The notes beneath the pieces were generated by a model. The model ran no database searches. It had not been told where the DNA came from and saw nothing but the letters and a program-made list of their open reading frames with translations. This document shows positions 10,301-17,708 of a stretch of DNA of 64,000 bases, one piece after another. A program made the position numbers and the translations under genes. The stretch comes from Geothermovivens sp964644845 (GTDB taxonomy: Bacteria > Zhuqueibacterota > Zhuqueibacteria > Oleimicrobiales > Geothermoviventaceae). The first letter of the stretch is position 1, and each line of letters opens with the position of its first letter. The stretch lies in assembly GCA_964644845.1 (NCBI GenBank), contig CAZXXS010000117.1, positions 1 to 64,000 on the forward strand, read 5' to 3'.

Positions 10301-10628
10301 CGAAACCGTACCCGTGTCCACTTCCTTTTGGCCACTGTAGCGACGGTTCCGTGCGCGGTTTGCCAATCGAACCGTAGTTGTAGAAAAGGGTAACGATCTG
10401 GTTCCCGTTGTGAATGCCCTGCTTCCGCCATTCGTGATTCCCGTGCGGCCCAGCCGTAGCCTTCACACTTTTCAAAAGCCGTTCCATCCGCTGGTGGTAG
10501 GCATCCCACTCCGCCTGGCTTGCGGATTTGTCCGGCCAGGGATGTTTCTGCTGCGCAAAAGCGGCCATCGCAACAAAAGCTACCGCAGCAACCAACGTTG
10601 TGCAAAAAAGTCTCGAGCGGTATTTCAT
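7302..10628 (-). CDS. Large secreted FnIII / Ca-binding repeat protein with T9SS-like C-terminal sorting domain
   Basis: The protein has 1108 residues with a signal peptide (1-25, ending AAFAQQ). Asp-rich calcium-loop repeats occur at about 325-390 (YDGIDNDEDGMVDE, DDIDNDGDWNP). An FnIII-like segment lies at about 500-620 (VTLYWDD, GYAIYRGTD, YYYAVVSYD). A C-terminal beta-domain covers about 1010-1108 (VVPNPYVAAAEWEP, CTIRIYTINGELV, IAYGVYIYHVDAPG, ending GKFAIIK) and matches the FlgD/T9SS type A sorting-domain pattern. It is 65 bp downstream of a TonB receptor and closely resembles the protein at 1-2490. Inferred role: a T9SS-exported surface or secreted partner of the receptor. No catalytic domain is recognised. 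Confidence 0.78.
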   Translation of the reverse strand: MKYRSRLFCTTLVAAVAFVAMAAFAQQKHPWPDKSASQAEWDAYHQRMERLLKSVKATAGPHGNHEWRKQGIHNGNQIVTLFYNYGSIGKPRTEPSLQWPKGSGHGYGFEFGILVAGEVRDIHGMRRHIVSDGLDVGGDRAPNGLPWGWEPLPGYADSAQEYIAMSDRPSTWPPYWPNKSRDWAGKWIGEYGVGVVTADQESYYVMDDYNNAEFDFYPDPVNDPERRGLGVQVEVRGYQWAHTLAQDCIFWVYEMENVGADTLQRIYLGMYGDPHIGGADDYSDDDGYYNTKLDMVYAWDHDFRGEHTGWRPGYLGYKFLESPGEPYDGIDNDEDGMVDESMQDDIDNDGDWNPLIDDVGADGLGPEDPGYPGPDPGEGDGVPTHGEPNFDETDLDEADQIGLTTFSVFGYGDIWASQDEDIWRQMASGIVDSLFQQNTDNIFMYASGPVKVAPHDQRRFSIALLFGYDKNDLFRTAKIVQKIYNAGYRFAKAPLKPHLTAVPGDGKVTLYWDDTAEYSRDPVYGYDFEGYAIYRGTDIGFNDALVITDAQGNPKLWKPIARFDLKDGIKGPHKVEQVNGIHYYMGDDTGLRHSFVDTNVVNGQKYYYAVVSYDKGDTIEVPPTECPKAFIEDPPNSGHYVPDVNTAIVTPQAPSAGYVPARIFGGQLAHEGPGTGVVSVKVIDPNQVRDRHHYEITFDDTTESHTTYSMRDLDEVISDTLEVNWRYYYTAYDSSVFPPVPIDSVLVARLNPEHKHIIPSTVKVVNLASGEVYEPGLDYRVNEERDWIEILDLTRMPITDRYVVSYARYLIKNSPYLDGSDNNPYEHGLQVTVKDDPLVADPERSGWLVGDCNFRYIVQKYPSGGVPFPADYEIHVFDHVVATSYNHRPANFLVINATRGDTVEFVFFDTDGDSAISPQDKIVPLEFGIKSRPVGTWQVFFYTPKDSIVYDPMGNPVDTVAVPLVKPKPGDVFLIASKKPFSHLDRFEFETERAKEDKKRAKSELDRIAVVPNPYVAAAEWEPKPDVRSGRGERRIYFIHLPRECTIRIYTINGELVQTLHHYAALEDGAEPWNLLSQSGMDIAYGVYIYHVDAPGIGEKIGKFAIIK

Positions 10629-10692
10629 GCAACTGCTCCTACGTTACCTTGGTGCAGCAAAACTCGCCGTTTGTCGCCCGTCTCTCCCCGGG

Positions 10693-13515
10693 TCAAAAAC
10701 CCAAGGACAAACCGACAAACACCTGTCTCGGCTGCGAATACCAGTCAGGACGATTGAGGTAATCTGTCAGGTGGTGGCGTCCGTACTCGTCGCCATGGTC
10801 CGGTACGTACGTTGGGATCAACGAATACGTGGCTCGACCGGTGTCGTTGTACACGTAGTTCTCGTTCAACTGGTCGAACAGGTTGTAGACTTTAAGAAAA
10901 AGAGTCAATCGCAGTTTGTCAAACCGGAAGTCCCTGTAGGCATGCAGATCGAAGTTGTACCGAGGGGGTTTGCGACCGGAATTGATCACATCCAGCCTGG
11001 CGCCTTGGAACTCCGGTGTGTAAGGCAGCCCCGATCCCATCCTAGCCAACAAACTCACACCCCATTTGCCTGGCTCCGTCAGCGACACGGTGGCATTCAG
11101 CGTGTGTCGCTGGTCCCAGTCCAGAGGCAACGCGCGGCGCGGACTCTCGCGCGGGGGGACCGTTTGCAAATCGTAAAACCGACTCAACGGATCGCTCGAG
11201 TTGCCTTCAGCCACGGAATACGTGTAGTCCAACGTCGCTGACAGCAACCCGGTACGGCGTTTCTCCAGCGAGAGTGTGAGCCCTTTCACGTGCCCGTAGT
11301 CCGCATTGGCGTACCGGGTGTAGTAGTCACCGCGTGAGTACAGCTCAACTACCTCGGTACCAAGAAGGTCGTTAATGTCCTTGTAAAAGGCAATGACCTC
11401 GATTCCAATGTCGTTACCCAATTGCTGCTGCAAACCGACCTCGTACTGAACCGTGCGCTCAGGTTTCAGATCAGCATTGCCCAGGTTGCTGCGAAAGCGC
11501 CCGCTGATCACCTCAAATTCCGGGTTCGAGTACAGGTAGGCAAAACCCGGCATCTGGAAAAAGTGCCCGTACGAAAAGTGAATGATCCCTCGATCCGTGA
11601 TTGGATAGGCAATGCCCAAGCGCGGGCTCCACTGCATCTTGGCCTTCACCTTCCGGAGCTTGAGCTCGCTCAGAGACTTACGGTTCCCTGCAATCAGTTT
11701 CTTGTCGCGAGGGTCAGCAGGCACATACCAGTTCGCGTTGAAGTAGTCGAAACGCACGCCGATGTTCACGATCATGTCGGCGAGTTCGATCTTGTCCTGC
11801 ACGTAGTACGCCCCCTCGTACGGTTCACGCAGATACTGGTTGTTACTCGTACTCGTTTCCGGCGTGTGAATGGTTGGAATCCAGTTGTAAGTGTCACGGA
11901 TGTCGATGTAGTACGAGTGGTAGCGAAGTCGGTGGGCCCGAGCTTCAAAACCAGTCTTGATCTGGTGACGTCGATTGACCTGCGAAGTCAGGTCGAAGCG
12001 CACCACGTAGCTGCGAGAATTTCGGTAGGTGTGGGTTTTGCTTTGCCCGCCAGCGTAGAACTCGTGTCCAGGGGTATTCAGAAGGACATTGGGCAGGTAG
12101 CGCGGGTCGCGCCAGTCTTTGTACAAGTACGATTTGTAGTCGTACTCGTAACGCGCCGCTTTCAAGGTGTAGAACGTGGCTGGCGAAAGTGTGTGCGTGA
12201 GATCGAGGGTGTGCGAAGCACCCCACGAGTACCTGTTCGGGATGCCTTCGGGATTGTATTTGAAGTTGTGACTGTAGGTTTTGTACTCTCTGTCGTTGAA
12301 CAACAGCGAGTAACGCAGCTGGAGCGATGGTGAAATCCGAAAGGTCAGTTTGCCCTGGAGCGAAAAACGGCGGTAAGGATTCATGGCCACGTAACGCCCA
12401 TCACCGCTAAAACCGTTGTCCCTGCGGCCGTTCTGGTTGTAGTCCAGAAAAGGTTCGCCCGGATCGTACTTGCCGTTGCCATTTGCGTCGGTGTACGGTT
12501 CGTTGAAATTCAACTGCTGTCCGTACGGGCTGTTCGCCAGGTTGATCACCGTCAGCGAGTCGAGGTAGAGGACATCTCCGGGCAAATGTTCGCGTTTTCC
12601 GTAGAGGTAGCCGCGGTCGTTGATGAAACGAGAACTGGCGAAGAAACGAAGCCGCTTGCTCGTAAACGGCACGGGCCCGCTCAGGCTCAGATCAGTGTTA
12701 AAAACATTCAGCGGATCCAGCGCTTCGATGTTCTCGAAAATGTCTTTGTGCGAGCTAACACGGTCGCCCGCATACAAAGAGAGTTCCCCGTGGTAGTTCG
12801 GCCCGCCATCTTTGGTCACAATGTTCACAACACCCGACATCGCCTGACCGTATTCGGCATTGAACGTACCGCTAACAACCTGCAGCTCCTGAATGGCCGT
12901 GTTTTCCACCAGAACCGTCGAGCCACCCCAAAACGGGTTGTCCACCGGGATACCGTCGATCATGTAAGCCACTTCGCCGGCCCGACCACCTCGGACGTGG
13001 ATTGCTCCGCTCGCGCCTTCCACAATGCCGGCTTTAGTTTTCAGCACATCCGCGAAGTTTTCGACGGGTAGCTCCTTGATCTGTTCAGCAGTAACAATGG
13101 CCCGGCCTGAGGTGATGTCCTTCTGAACGAGCGGCTTCTCGGCAACGACCACCACTTCGCTCATCTCAATGGCCGTCTGCTGGAGCCGAAAATTGACCTC
13201 CGTCGTAAGATCAACACGCACCAAGACGTTCTTTTGGACGACTGGCTGGTAGCCGATCATCTGCGCCTTGACGGCGTACGTCCCCGGGGGCACGTTGATA
13301 ATGAAGTACGAACCGTCCGGACCAGTAGCAGCGCCCATCGTGGTACCCACGATGACCACGTTCACGCCAGGGAGTGGGTCGCCTGTTTCGGCGTCACGTA
13401 CAACCCCGGCGATTTTTCCGGTGGTGCCCGCCAGGAGAAAAGCGGGTGTGAGCGCTACAAGAGCAAATGCGAGCCCTTTTCTGGCTGCACTCAACGCGTT
13501 GCCCAAAACACGCAT
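10693..13515 (-). CDS. TonB-dependent outer-membrane receptor with N-terminal carboxypeptidase-regulatory-like domain
   Basis: The protein has 940 residues from ATG 13515. I chose this start because GAGGAG lies 9 nt upstream; an in-frame ATG at 13545 lacks a ribosome site and would put ten polar residues before the signal peptide. Order: signal peptide (ends about residue 29), CarboxypepD_reg-like domain (GKIAGVVRDAETGDPLPGVN), plug (IHVRGGRAGEVAYMIDGIPV, FNAEYGQAMSGVVNIVT), and a long barrel ending VFVGLSLGF. It imports an unknown substrate powered by TonB. It is the first gene of the 13.5-7.0 kb run and is paralogous to 2547-5291. No SusD homologue is nearby, so it is not a classic Sus locus. 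Confidence 0.93.
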   Translation of the reverse strand: MRVLGNALSAARKGLAFALVALTPAFLLAGTTGKIAGVVRDAETGDPLPGVNVVIVGTTMGAATGPDGSYFIINVPPGTYAVKAQMIGYQPVVQKNVLVRVDLTTEVNFRLQQTAIEMSEVVVVAEKPLVQKDITSGRAIVTAEQIKELPVENFADVLKTKAGIVEGASGAIHVRGGRAGEVAYMIDGIPVDNPFWGGSTVLVENTAIQELQVVSGTFNAEYGQAMSGVVNIVTKDGGPNYHGELSLYAGDRVSSHKDIFENIEALDPLNVFNTDLSLSGPVPFTSKRLRFFASSRFINDRGYLYGKREHLPGDVLYLDSLTVINLANSPYGQQLNFNEPYTDANGNGKYDPGEPFLDYNQNGRRDNGFSGDGRYVAMNPYRRFSLQGKLTFRISPSLQLRYSLLFNDREYKTYSHNFKYNPEGIPNRYSWGASHTLDLTHTLSPATFYTLKAARYEYDYKSYLYKDWRDPRYLPNVLLNTPGHEFYAGGQSKTHTYRNSRSYVVRFDLTSQVNRRHQIKTGFEARAHRLRYHSYYIDIRDTYNWIPTIHTPETSTSNNQYLREPYEGAYYVQDKIELADMIVNIGVRFDYFNANWYVPADPRDKKLIAGNRKSLSELKLRKVKAKMQWSPRLGIAYPITDRGIIHFSYGHFFQMPGFAYLYSNPEFEVISGRFRSNLGNADLKPERTVQYEVGLQQQLGNDIGIEVIAFYKDINDLLGTEVVELYSRGDYYTRYANADYGHVKGLTLSLEKRRTGLLSATLDYTYSVAEGNSSDPLSRFYDLQTVPPRESPRRALPLDWDQRHTLNATVSLTEPGKWGVSLLARMGSGLPYTPEFQGARLDVINSGRKPPRYNFDLHAYRDFRFDKLRLTLFLKVYNLFDQLNENYVYNDTGRATYSLIPTYVPDHGDEYGRHHLTDYLNRPDWYSQPRQVFVGLSLGF

Positions 13516-13559
13516 CACCTGGAACTCCTCGTTGATTCTTGACATCCCAAGTTTCCGTC

Positions 13560-13588
13560 AATATATTAAAGGGTGTCTCAAAAAGCAA
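13560..13588 (-). promoter_or_regulatory. Putative sigma70-type promoter of the TonB receptor operon
   Basis: Minus-strand TTGCTT (13583-13588) and TATATT (13560-13565) are separated by 17 bp. The predicted start site is about 40 nt upstream of ATG 13515. The -10 matches consensus at 5 of 6 bases; the -35 is weak. Its position also argues for the 13515 start rather than 13545. Confidence 0.4.
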
Positions 13589-13778
13589 GACGAAAGCCCA
13601 CACTTCGCCTCCAGGCACTCCCCCGTCCCGGGACCCCAGTCCTAACAGGCACGTGTGAGTCTGGAGCGGAACTGCGCCAACGCGAAATTGCCGCACGGAG
13701 GATGAAGCAATCCGGCTCGGCATTCGGCATTCTCCAGAGTGCCGAGATGCAGTTTCCCCAAATCCACGGAGATCCACC

Positions 13779-14699
13779 ATGCAGCTCGATGGCCTCAAGC
13801 GCCTGGGATCTGCGCCCCTTTTCGATCCGCAAGAAGGGCAGACTGTGCTCGAACCACCCGGCTCCGGCGTTGGAAACTGGGCTGGCGCACCCAGCGTGTT
13901 GCGGGACCCATCCAACGGGCGTTTCCTGATGTACTACAGGCTGCGCCGTCCGAGGGACCCGGACGATCCGAATGAGCGCGGCTACGAATGTCGCGTGGCT
14001 GTCTCCGAAGACGGCTTGCACTACGAGACCGTTTGGAGCGCAACGAAACATGCGTTTGATGCCGCTTCAATCGAGCGCGCAGCTCTTGTGAAACTCGACC
14101 GCGGCTACCGCCTCTACCTTGCTCTCGAGAGCCTCGCCACCAAACGATGGGAAATCTGGTTGCTCGAAGCCGACCGTCCCGAACACTTTAACCCCGCTTC
14201 GGCGCAACCCTTCTTACGCCCATTCGACGACCGTGTGGCTCATGTTAAAGATCCATTTGTGCTGCGCGTGGGAGGACTGTGGCTCTTTTACGTCAATTTT
14301 CACCCTGCACGCTGGCAGTCCTCCAGTTCGGCGCTCGTCGTCTCAGAAGACGGGCTACGACCGTACTGGGTAGGGGATGTGTTCACCGGCACCCAGGGCT
14401 GGGATGCCACCATTTCTCGCATCACCACTATTCTGCACAGACCTCCTCTTTTCTGGGCTTTCTACGACGGCGGTGAAACCATGCGAGAAAGCTGCGAAGA
14501 GCGCACAGGGTTGGCGTTCTCTTTCGATTTGCGCCAGTTCCAACGGGTAAGCTTGAACGGCCCAGCACTCGTTTCCCCGCACGCCACCCATGCGTTGCGC
14601 TACTGCGAAGCAGTAAACGCGGGGCCACACTGGTTTGTGTACTACGAGTACACCCGTCCGGATGGCTCCCACGAATTGCGAATGAGCAAGGTTATCTGA
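13779..14699 (+). CDS. Glycosidase-like five-bladed beta-propeller protein (GH43/GH32/GH130 superfamily)
   Basis: The protein has 306 residues, with no signal peptide. Repeated blade motifs are visible: GAPSVLRDPSNGRFLMYYRL near the N-terminus, CRVAVSEDGLHYE, then HVKDPFVLRVGGLWLFYVNF and GWDATISRITTILH. The Asp in the PSVLRDP and VKDPF blades and the later acidic residues fit the catalytic pattern of furanosidase-type propellers, but the subfamily cannot be fixed. GGAG lies 7 nt upstream of the ATG. It starts a plus-strand run with a sugar isomerase-like gene, suggesting cytoplasmic sugar or oligosaccharide processing. A phosphorylase of the GH130 type is an alternative. Confidence 0.7.
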   Translation: MQLDGLKRLGSAPLFDPQEGQTVLEPPGSGVGNWAGAPSVLRDPSNGRFLMYYRLRRPRDPDDPNERGYECRVAVSEDGLHYETVWSATKHAFDAASIERAALVKLDRGYRLYLALESLATKRWEIWLLEADRPEHFNPASAQPFLRPFDDRVAHVKDPFVLRVGGLWLFYVNFHPARWQSSSSALVVSEDGLRPYWVGDVFTGTQGWDATISRITTILHRPPLFWAFYDGGETMRESCEERTGLAFSFDLRQFQRVSLNGPALVSPHATHALRYCEAVNAGPHWFVYYEYTRPDGSHELRMSKVI

Positions 14700-14836
14700 G
14701 TCCAGTCACAGTGACGGGTCCACTCACCCATTTCAGCAACATCCTGCCCGCCTTCGCAGCAACTGACAACGAAACAGTTTGAACACAAAGCGAAGGCGGC
14801 CACCTCAGCCCTGGAAAGTCTTCCGACGGAGGTAGC

Positions 14837-15646
14837 ATGCTCATCGGGATGATGAACGACCCCCGGCTCGAAATCGCCGAGGAAATCCGCTACGCCGCAG
14901 AGCACGGATTTGACTTCCTCGATCTCACGTTGGAGCCCCCACACGCCACAGCCCAACACGCTCGGAGCGAGCCCGTAGTGGCAGCGCTGGCGAAATCGGG
15001 TCTGCACGTTGTAGGACACACGGCCTACTACCTCCCGGTGGACAGCTTTTTCGACGACGTTCGGCAAGCAGCACTCCGCCAGATGGCAACGGACCTTCGC
15101 ACGCTGGCAGCCCTCGGTGCCCGAAAAGCCAGCATCCACCTTCTCTTTTCCAATCCGGAGAAGATGCTCACACAGGACACGAAACTTGCGCTCTGGCGGC
15201 GTGTGCTGGACTACTTGGTGCCCGTGGCAGAGTCGGAATCGCTGACGCTTTTAATCGAGCACACAACCGTAACCGAAACCCATCTCGAAATTCTCGAGCA
15301 ACTTCTGCACACCTACCCTGTGGTTGGTTTCCACCTGGACGTAGGTCATGCCAACCTCCAAACGCCACGCAACCAGACACCCGCCCTGCTGCAACGGTTT
15401 GCCGCGCGCCTTCTTCACGTTCACCTGAGCGACAACTTCGGCGGCGAAAAAGACTTGCATTTACCCCTGTATTGTGGCAATATTGATTGGAAAGAGATCG
15501 CCGGGGAGCTCCACCGTGCTGGTTACGACGGTACGGTGACGCTGGAGGTTTTTTCGCACCGGCGGGAGTACCTGCTGCTCAGCCGCGACATTTGGCGCCA
15601 GGTCTGGCGGTCTGTGGTCACGCCCGATGCCCCAAGCGAAAAGTAG
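14837..15646 (+). CDS. Xylose-isomerase-like TIM-barrel protein (sugar phosphate isomerase/epimerase family)
   Basis: The protein has 269 residues and belongs to the AP-endonuclease-2 fold. Candidate metal ligands in order: Glu in LLIEHTT, Asp/His in FHLDVGHAN, His/Asp in LHVHLSDN, and Glu in VTLEVF near the C-terminus. Such proteins isomerise or epimerise sugars or act on inositol-type substrates using a divalent metal. GGAGGTAGC precedes the ATG. It overlaps the next gene by 20 bp and follows a glycosidase-like propeller gene, fitting a sugar catabolic role. The exact substrate is unknown. Confidence 0.85.
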   Translation: MLIGMMNDPRLEIAEEIRYAAEHGFDFLDLTLEPPHATAQHARSEPVVAALAKSGLHVVGHTAYYLPVDSFFDDVRQAALRQMATDLRTLAALGARKASIHLLFSNPEKMLTQDTKLALWRRVLDYLVPVAESESLTLLIEHTTVTETHLEILEQLLHTYPVVGFHLDVGHANLQTPRNQTPALLQRFAARLLHVHLSDNFGGEKDLHLPLYCGNIDWKEIAGELHRAGYDGTVTLEVFSHRREYLLLSRDIWRQVWRSVVTPDAPSEK

Positions 15647-16808
15647 CAAACAACGCCCGCGCAAGGCCCCTGCGCTCCTTCGCCGTGTCAAGAAGGCCGT
15701 GCAGCGAGCCCCCAGTTTGATTGCCGGAAGCATTGCCGTACGTCTCCTGTGGTTCGATTCGGTAGCCGCCAAGTCGATGAGCGTCTTTGTCGAGACACCC
15801 GATGTCCGTCTACTGATCGATCCGGGAGCCTCCGGCATGCAACCCAGCTTCCCGTTGGGCGAGTTGGAGCGTGACCTGTTCAAAGAAGCCGCACTGGATG
15901 AAATCGAGGTTTGGGCCGCTTCGAGTGACGTGGTGGTTCTCACTCATTACCACCACGACCACTACGTGGATCCCAACGAACGTCCCTCCGTCTACGCGCG
16001 CAAACATCTTCTGGTGAAGGACCCCAATCAGTGGATCAATCGGTCACAGTGGGGTCGGGCACGGCGCTTTTGGGAGGACCTGGCGAAGCGTTTTGAGGGG
16101 AGCACCGAAGCGGTTCTTCGACAAGAGCCGGCCACGGTCACCGAGCACTCGGCAGCCCAGGAACACCCGATCGCATTTCAAAAGGACTTCGGGGACTACA
16201 ACCACAGACGCCAGGAGTTGCTGGCGAAAGGTCAACGTCGTGCGGACAAGTTGCGGAGCTTCTGGCAAAACGAAGCCTGGCTGAGCGAGCAACACTTCGG
16301 TTCCGTTCGGGTGGAATTCGCCGACGGCAGAACCTTTCAGTTCGGACACACACGGGTCCGGTTCACACCACCCCTCTTCCACGGTGTGGAGTTCGCCACA
16401 GTGGGCTGGGTGACCGCCCTTGTGGTCGAACACGCAGCATCACGGTTTCTGTTCACCTCAGACTTGCAGGGGCCAACCATCGAAGACTACGCCGCCTGGA
16501 TCATTCGCGAACAGCCGAACATTGCGATCGTGGACGGACCCCCTACTTACCTGTTTGGCCAGCTCATGAACCGGATCAACCTGGATCGTTGCATTCGCAA
16601 CGCTACTCAACTTGCCGAGTCACTGCCAAACGCAACAATTATCTACGACCACCATTTGCCGAGGGACCCTCTGTTTCGCAAACGCCTGGCACCTCTCTAC
16701 AGGCGCTTGCACGAGATTGGCCATTCCCACTTCTTCACCATGGCGGAGTGGTGTGGCCTTCGGCCTCTGGTGGAAGAGCTCAGTGAAAAGAAACCGAGCA
16801 AACCGTAG
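15627..16808 (+). CDS. UPF0282-type metallo-beta-lactamase-fold hydrolase
   Basis: The protein has 393 residues. The MBL metal motif is THYHHDHYVDP, followed by KDPNQWINRSQWGRA. A second metal segment includes FHGVEF, then FLFTSDLQGP, DGPPTYLFG and IIYDHHLPRDP. This pattern (FDSVAAKSMSVFVET near the N-terminus, HYHHDHY, DGPPTY) matches the UPF0282 family, known mainly from archaea, whose substrate is not established. A basic N-terminal extension of about 35 residues precedes the core. The gene overlaps its upstream neighbour by 20 bp, so translation is probably coupled. Cytoplasmic; the function of the family is unassigned. Confidence 0.8.
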   Translation: MPQAKSSKQRPRKAPALLRRVKKAVQRAPSLIAGSIAVRLLWFDSVAAKSMSVFVETPDVRLLIDPGASGMQPSFPLGELERDLFKEAALDEIEVWAASSDVVVLTHYHHDHYVDPNERPSVYARKHLLVKDPNQWINRSQWGRARRFWEDLAKRFEGSTEAVLRQEPATVTEHSAAQEHPIAFQKDFGDYNHRRQELLAKGQRRADKLRSFWQNEAWLSEQHFGSVRVEFADGRTFQFGHTRVRFTPPLFHGVEFATVGWVTALVVEHAASRFLFTSDLQGPTIEDYAAWIIREQPNIAIVDGPPTYLFGQLMNRINLDRCIRNATQLAESLPNATIIYDHHLPRDPLFRKRLAPLYRRLHEIGHSHFFTMAEWCGLRPLVEELSEKKPSKP

Positions 16809-16838
16809 CAACCGCTCACCAAACCGGGAGGGGCGCTC

Positions 16839-17045
16839 ATGCAGTACGGTACCGTGAAGATGTGGAACGACGGTCGTGGGTTCGGCTTCATCACAACGGA
16901 TGAGGACGAAGACCTGTTTGTGCACGTGAACGATCTGGACCCAACCGTGAAAGAAAAACGCTTGGTTCCAGGGCAACGTGTAGCCTTTGATGTCCGTCGC
17001 GAAGTGAAAGGAGATCGCGCCGTGAACGTCCGGGTGGTGGGTTGA
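16839..17045 (+). CDS. Cold-shock domain protein
   Basis: The protein has 68 residues, a single cold-shock OB fold. The RNA-binding motifs GRGFGFIT (RNP1) and DLFVHV (RNP2) are intact, and the N-terminal GTVKMWN is close to the usual GTVKWFN. It acts as a cytoplasmic RNA chaperone or antiterminator. A strong GGGAGGGGC site precedes the ATG. It sits 30 bp after the UPF0282-type gene. No long 5-prime leader of the thermosensing type can be assigned, since the upstream gap is short. Confidence 0.95.
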   Translation: MQYGTVKMWNDGRGFGFITTDEDEDLFVHVNDLDPTVKEKRLVPGQRVAFDVRREVKGDRAVNVRVVG

Positions 17046-17093
17046 AGTGCGAACTCTTCTCGTCGCCACGCTGACGCACGCACGGGGAAAACC

Positions 17094-17708
17094 GTGCAGC
17101 TCATGAACCGGGACGCCGTCGAAGCATTGTGCGAAAGCTTTGGCGACGTGTCGCTCGAGGCTCCAGCTGTTCGGGCTTACAAACAGCTCGTTGCCCGGGT
17201 CGATGAGGAAGTGGGGCGTTTGGTCAGGCTACACGAGCCTCACCTACGGTGTCGACCCGGCTGTGACGCGTGCTGCCACGTTGAAAGAACGGTGAATCGG
17301 CTCGAGGCCTACTGGATCTGGCAGGCTCTCTCGACATCACGACCGCTTCTTCCGGAGCCTCAACCCGGCCGTTGTGCGTTGCTGGTCGATCGACTCTGCG
17401 CACTCTACCCCGCACGCCCGATCCTCTGCCGTACCCACGGTCTGCCACTCGTGTACTTCGACCGTGGAGAAATCGGAGTTACCCATTGCCAGCTCAATTT
17501 CAAATACCTGGACGCGGGCGGCTTCGAAGCCTCAGAAGTTTTGGAAATGGCTCCGATCAACGCCCGGCTCCTGGAGCTGGACAGGCAGTTCTGCCAGCAG
17601 CATCTTCGGAGACCGTGGGACCCACAACTCCGGGTACCCTTGGCAGAACTGGTAACAACCTACAACGAACGCTCACGAACGCCCAACCAGAAAAGGGAGC
17701 CCCTGTGA
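17094..17708 (+). CDS. YkgJ/UPF0153-like cysteine-cluster protein
   Basis: The protein has 204 residues. The Cys cluster CRPGCDACCHVE (about residues 53-64) is followed by a second group: GRCALLVDRLCALYPARP, then ILCRTHG. This is the CxxxCxxCC pattern of the UPF0153/YkgJ family, predicted to bind zinc or an iron-sulfur cluster; function unknown. The start is GTG 17094 or the ATG three codons later at 17103. Its stop overlaps the GTG start of the next gene (GTGA), so the two are probably translationally coupled. Confidence 0.82.
   Translation: MQLMNRDAVEALCESFGDVSLEAPAVRAYKQLVARVDEEVGRLVRLHEPHLRCRPGCDACCHVERTVNRLEAYWIWQALSTSRPLLPEPQPGRCALLVDRLCALYPARPILCRTHGLPLVYFDRGEIGVTHCQLNFKYLDAGGFEASEVLEMAPINARLLELDRQFCQQHLRRPWDPQLRVPLAELVTTYNERSRTPNQKREPL

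Noticed and set aside
2547..13515. A SusC/SusD-type polysaccharide-utilisation locus
   Set aside because: The TonB receptors have the CarboxypepD_reg domain, but no SusD-like gene or polysaccharide-degrading gene is linked on this strand.
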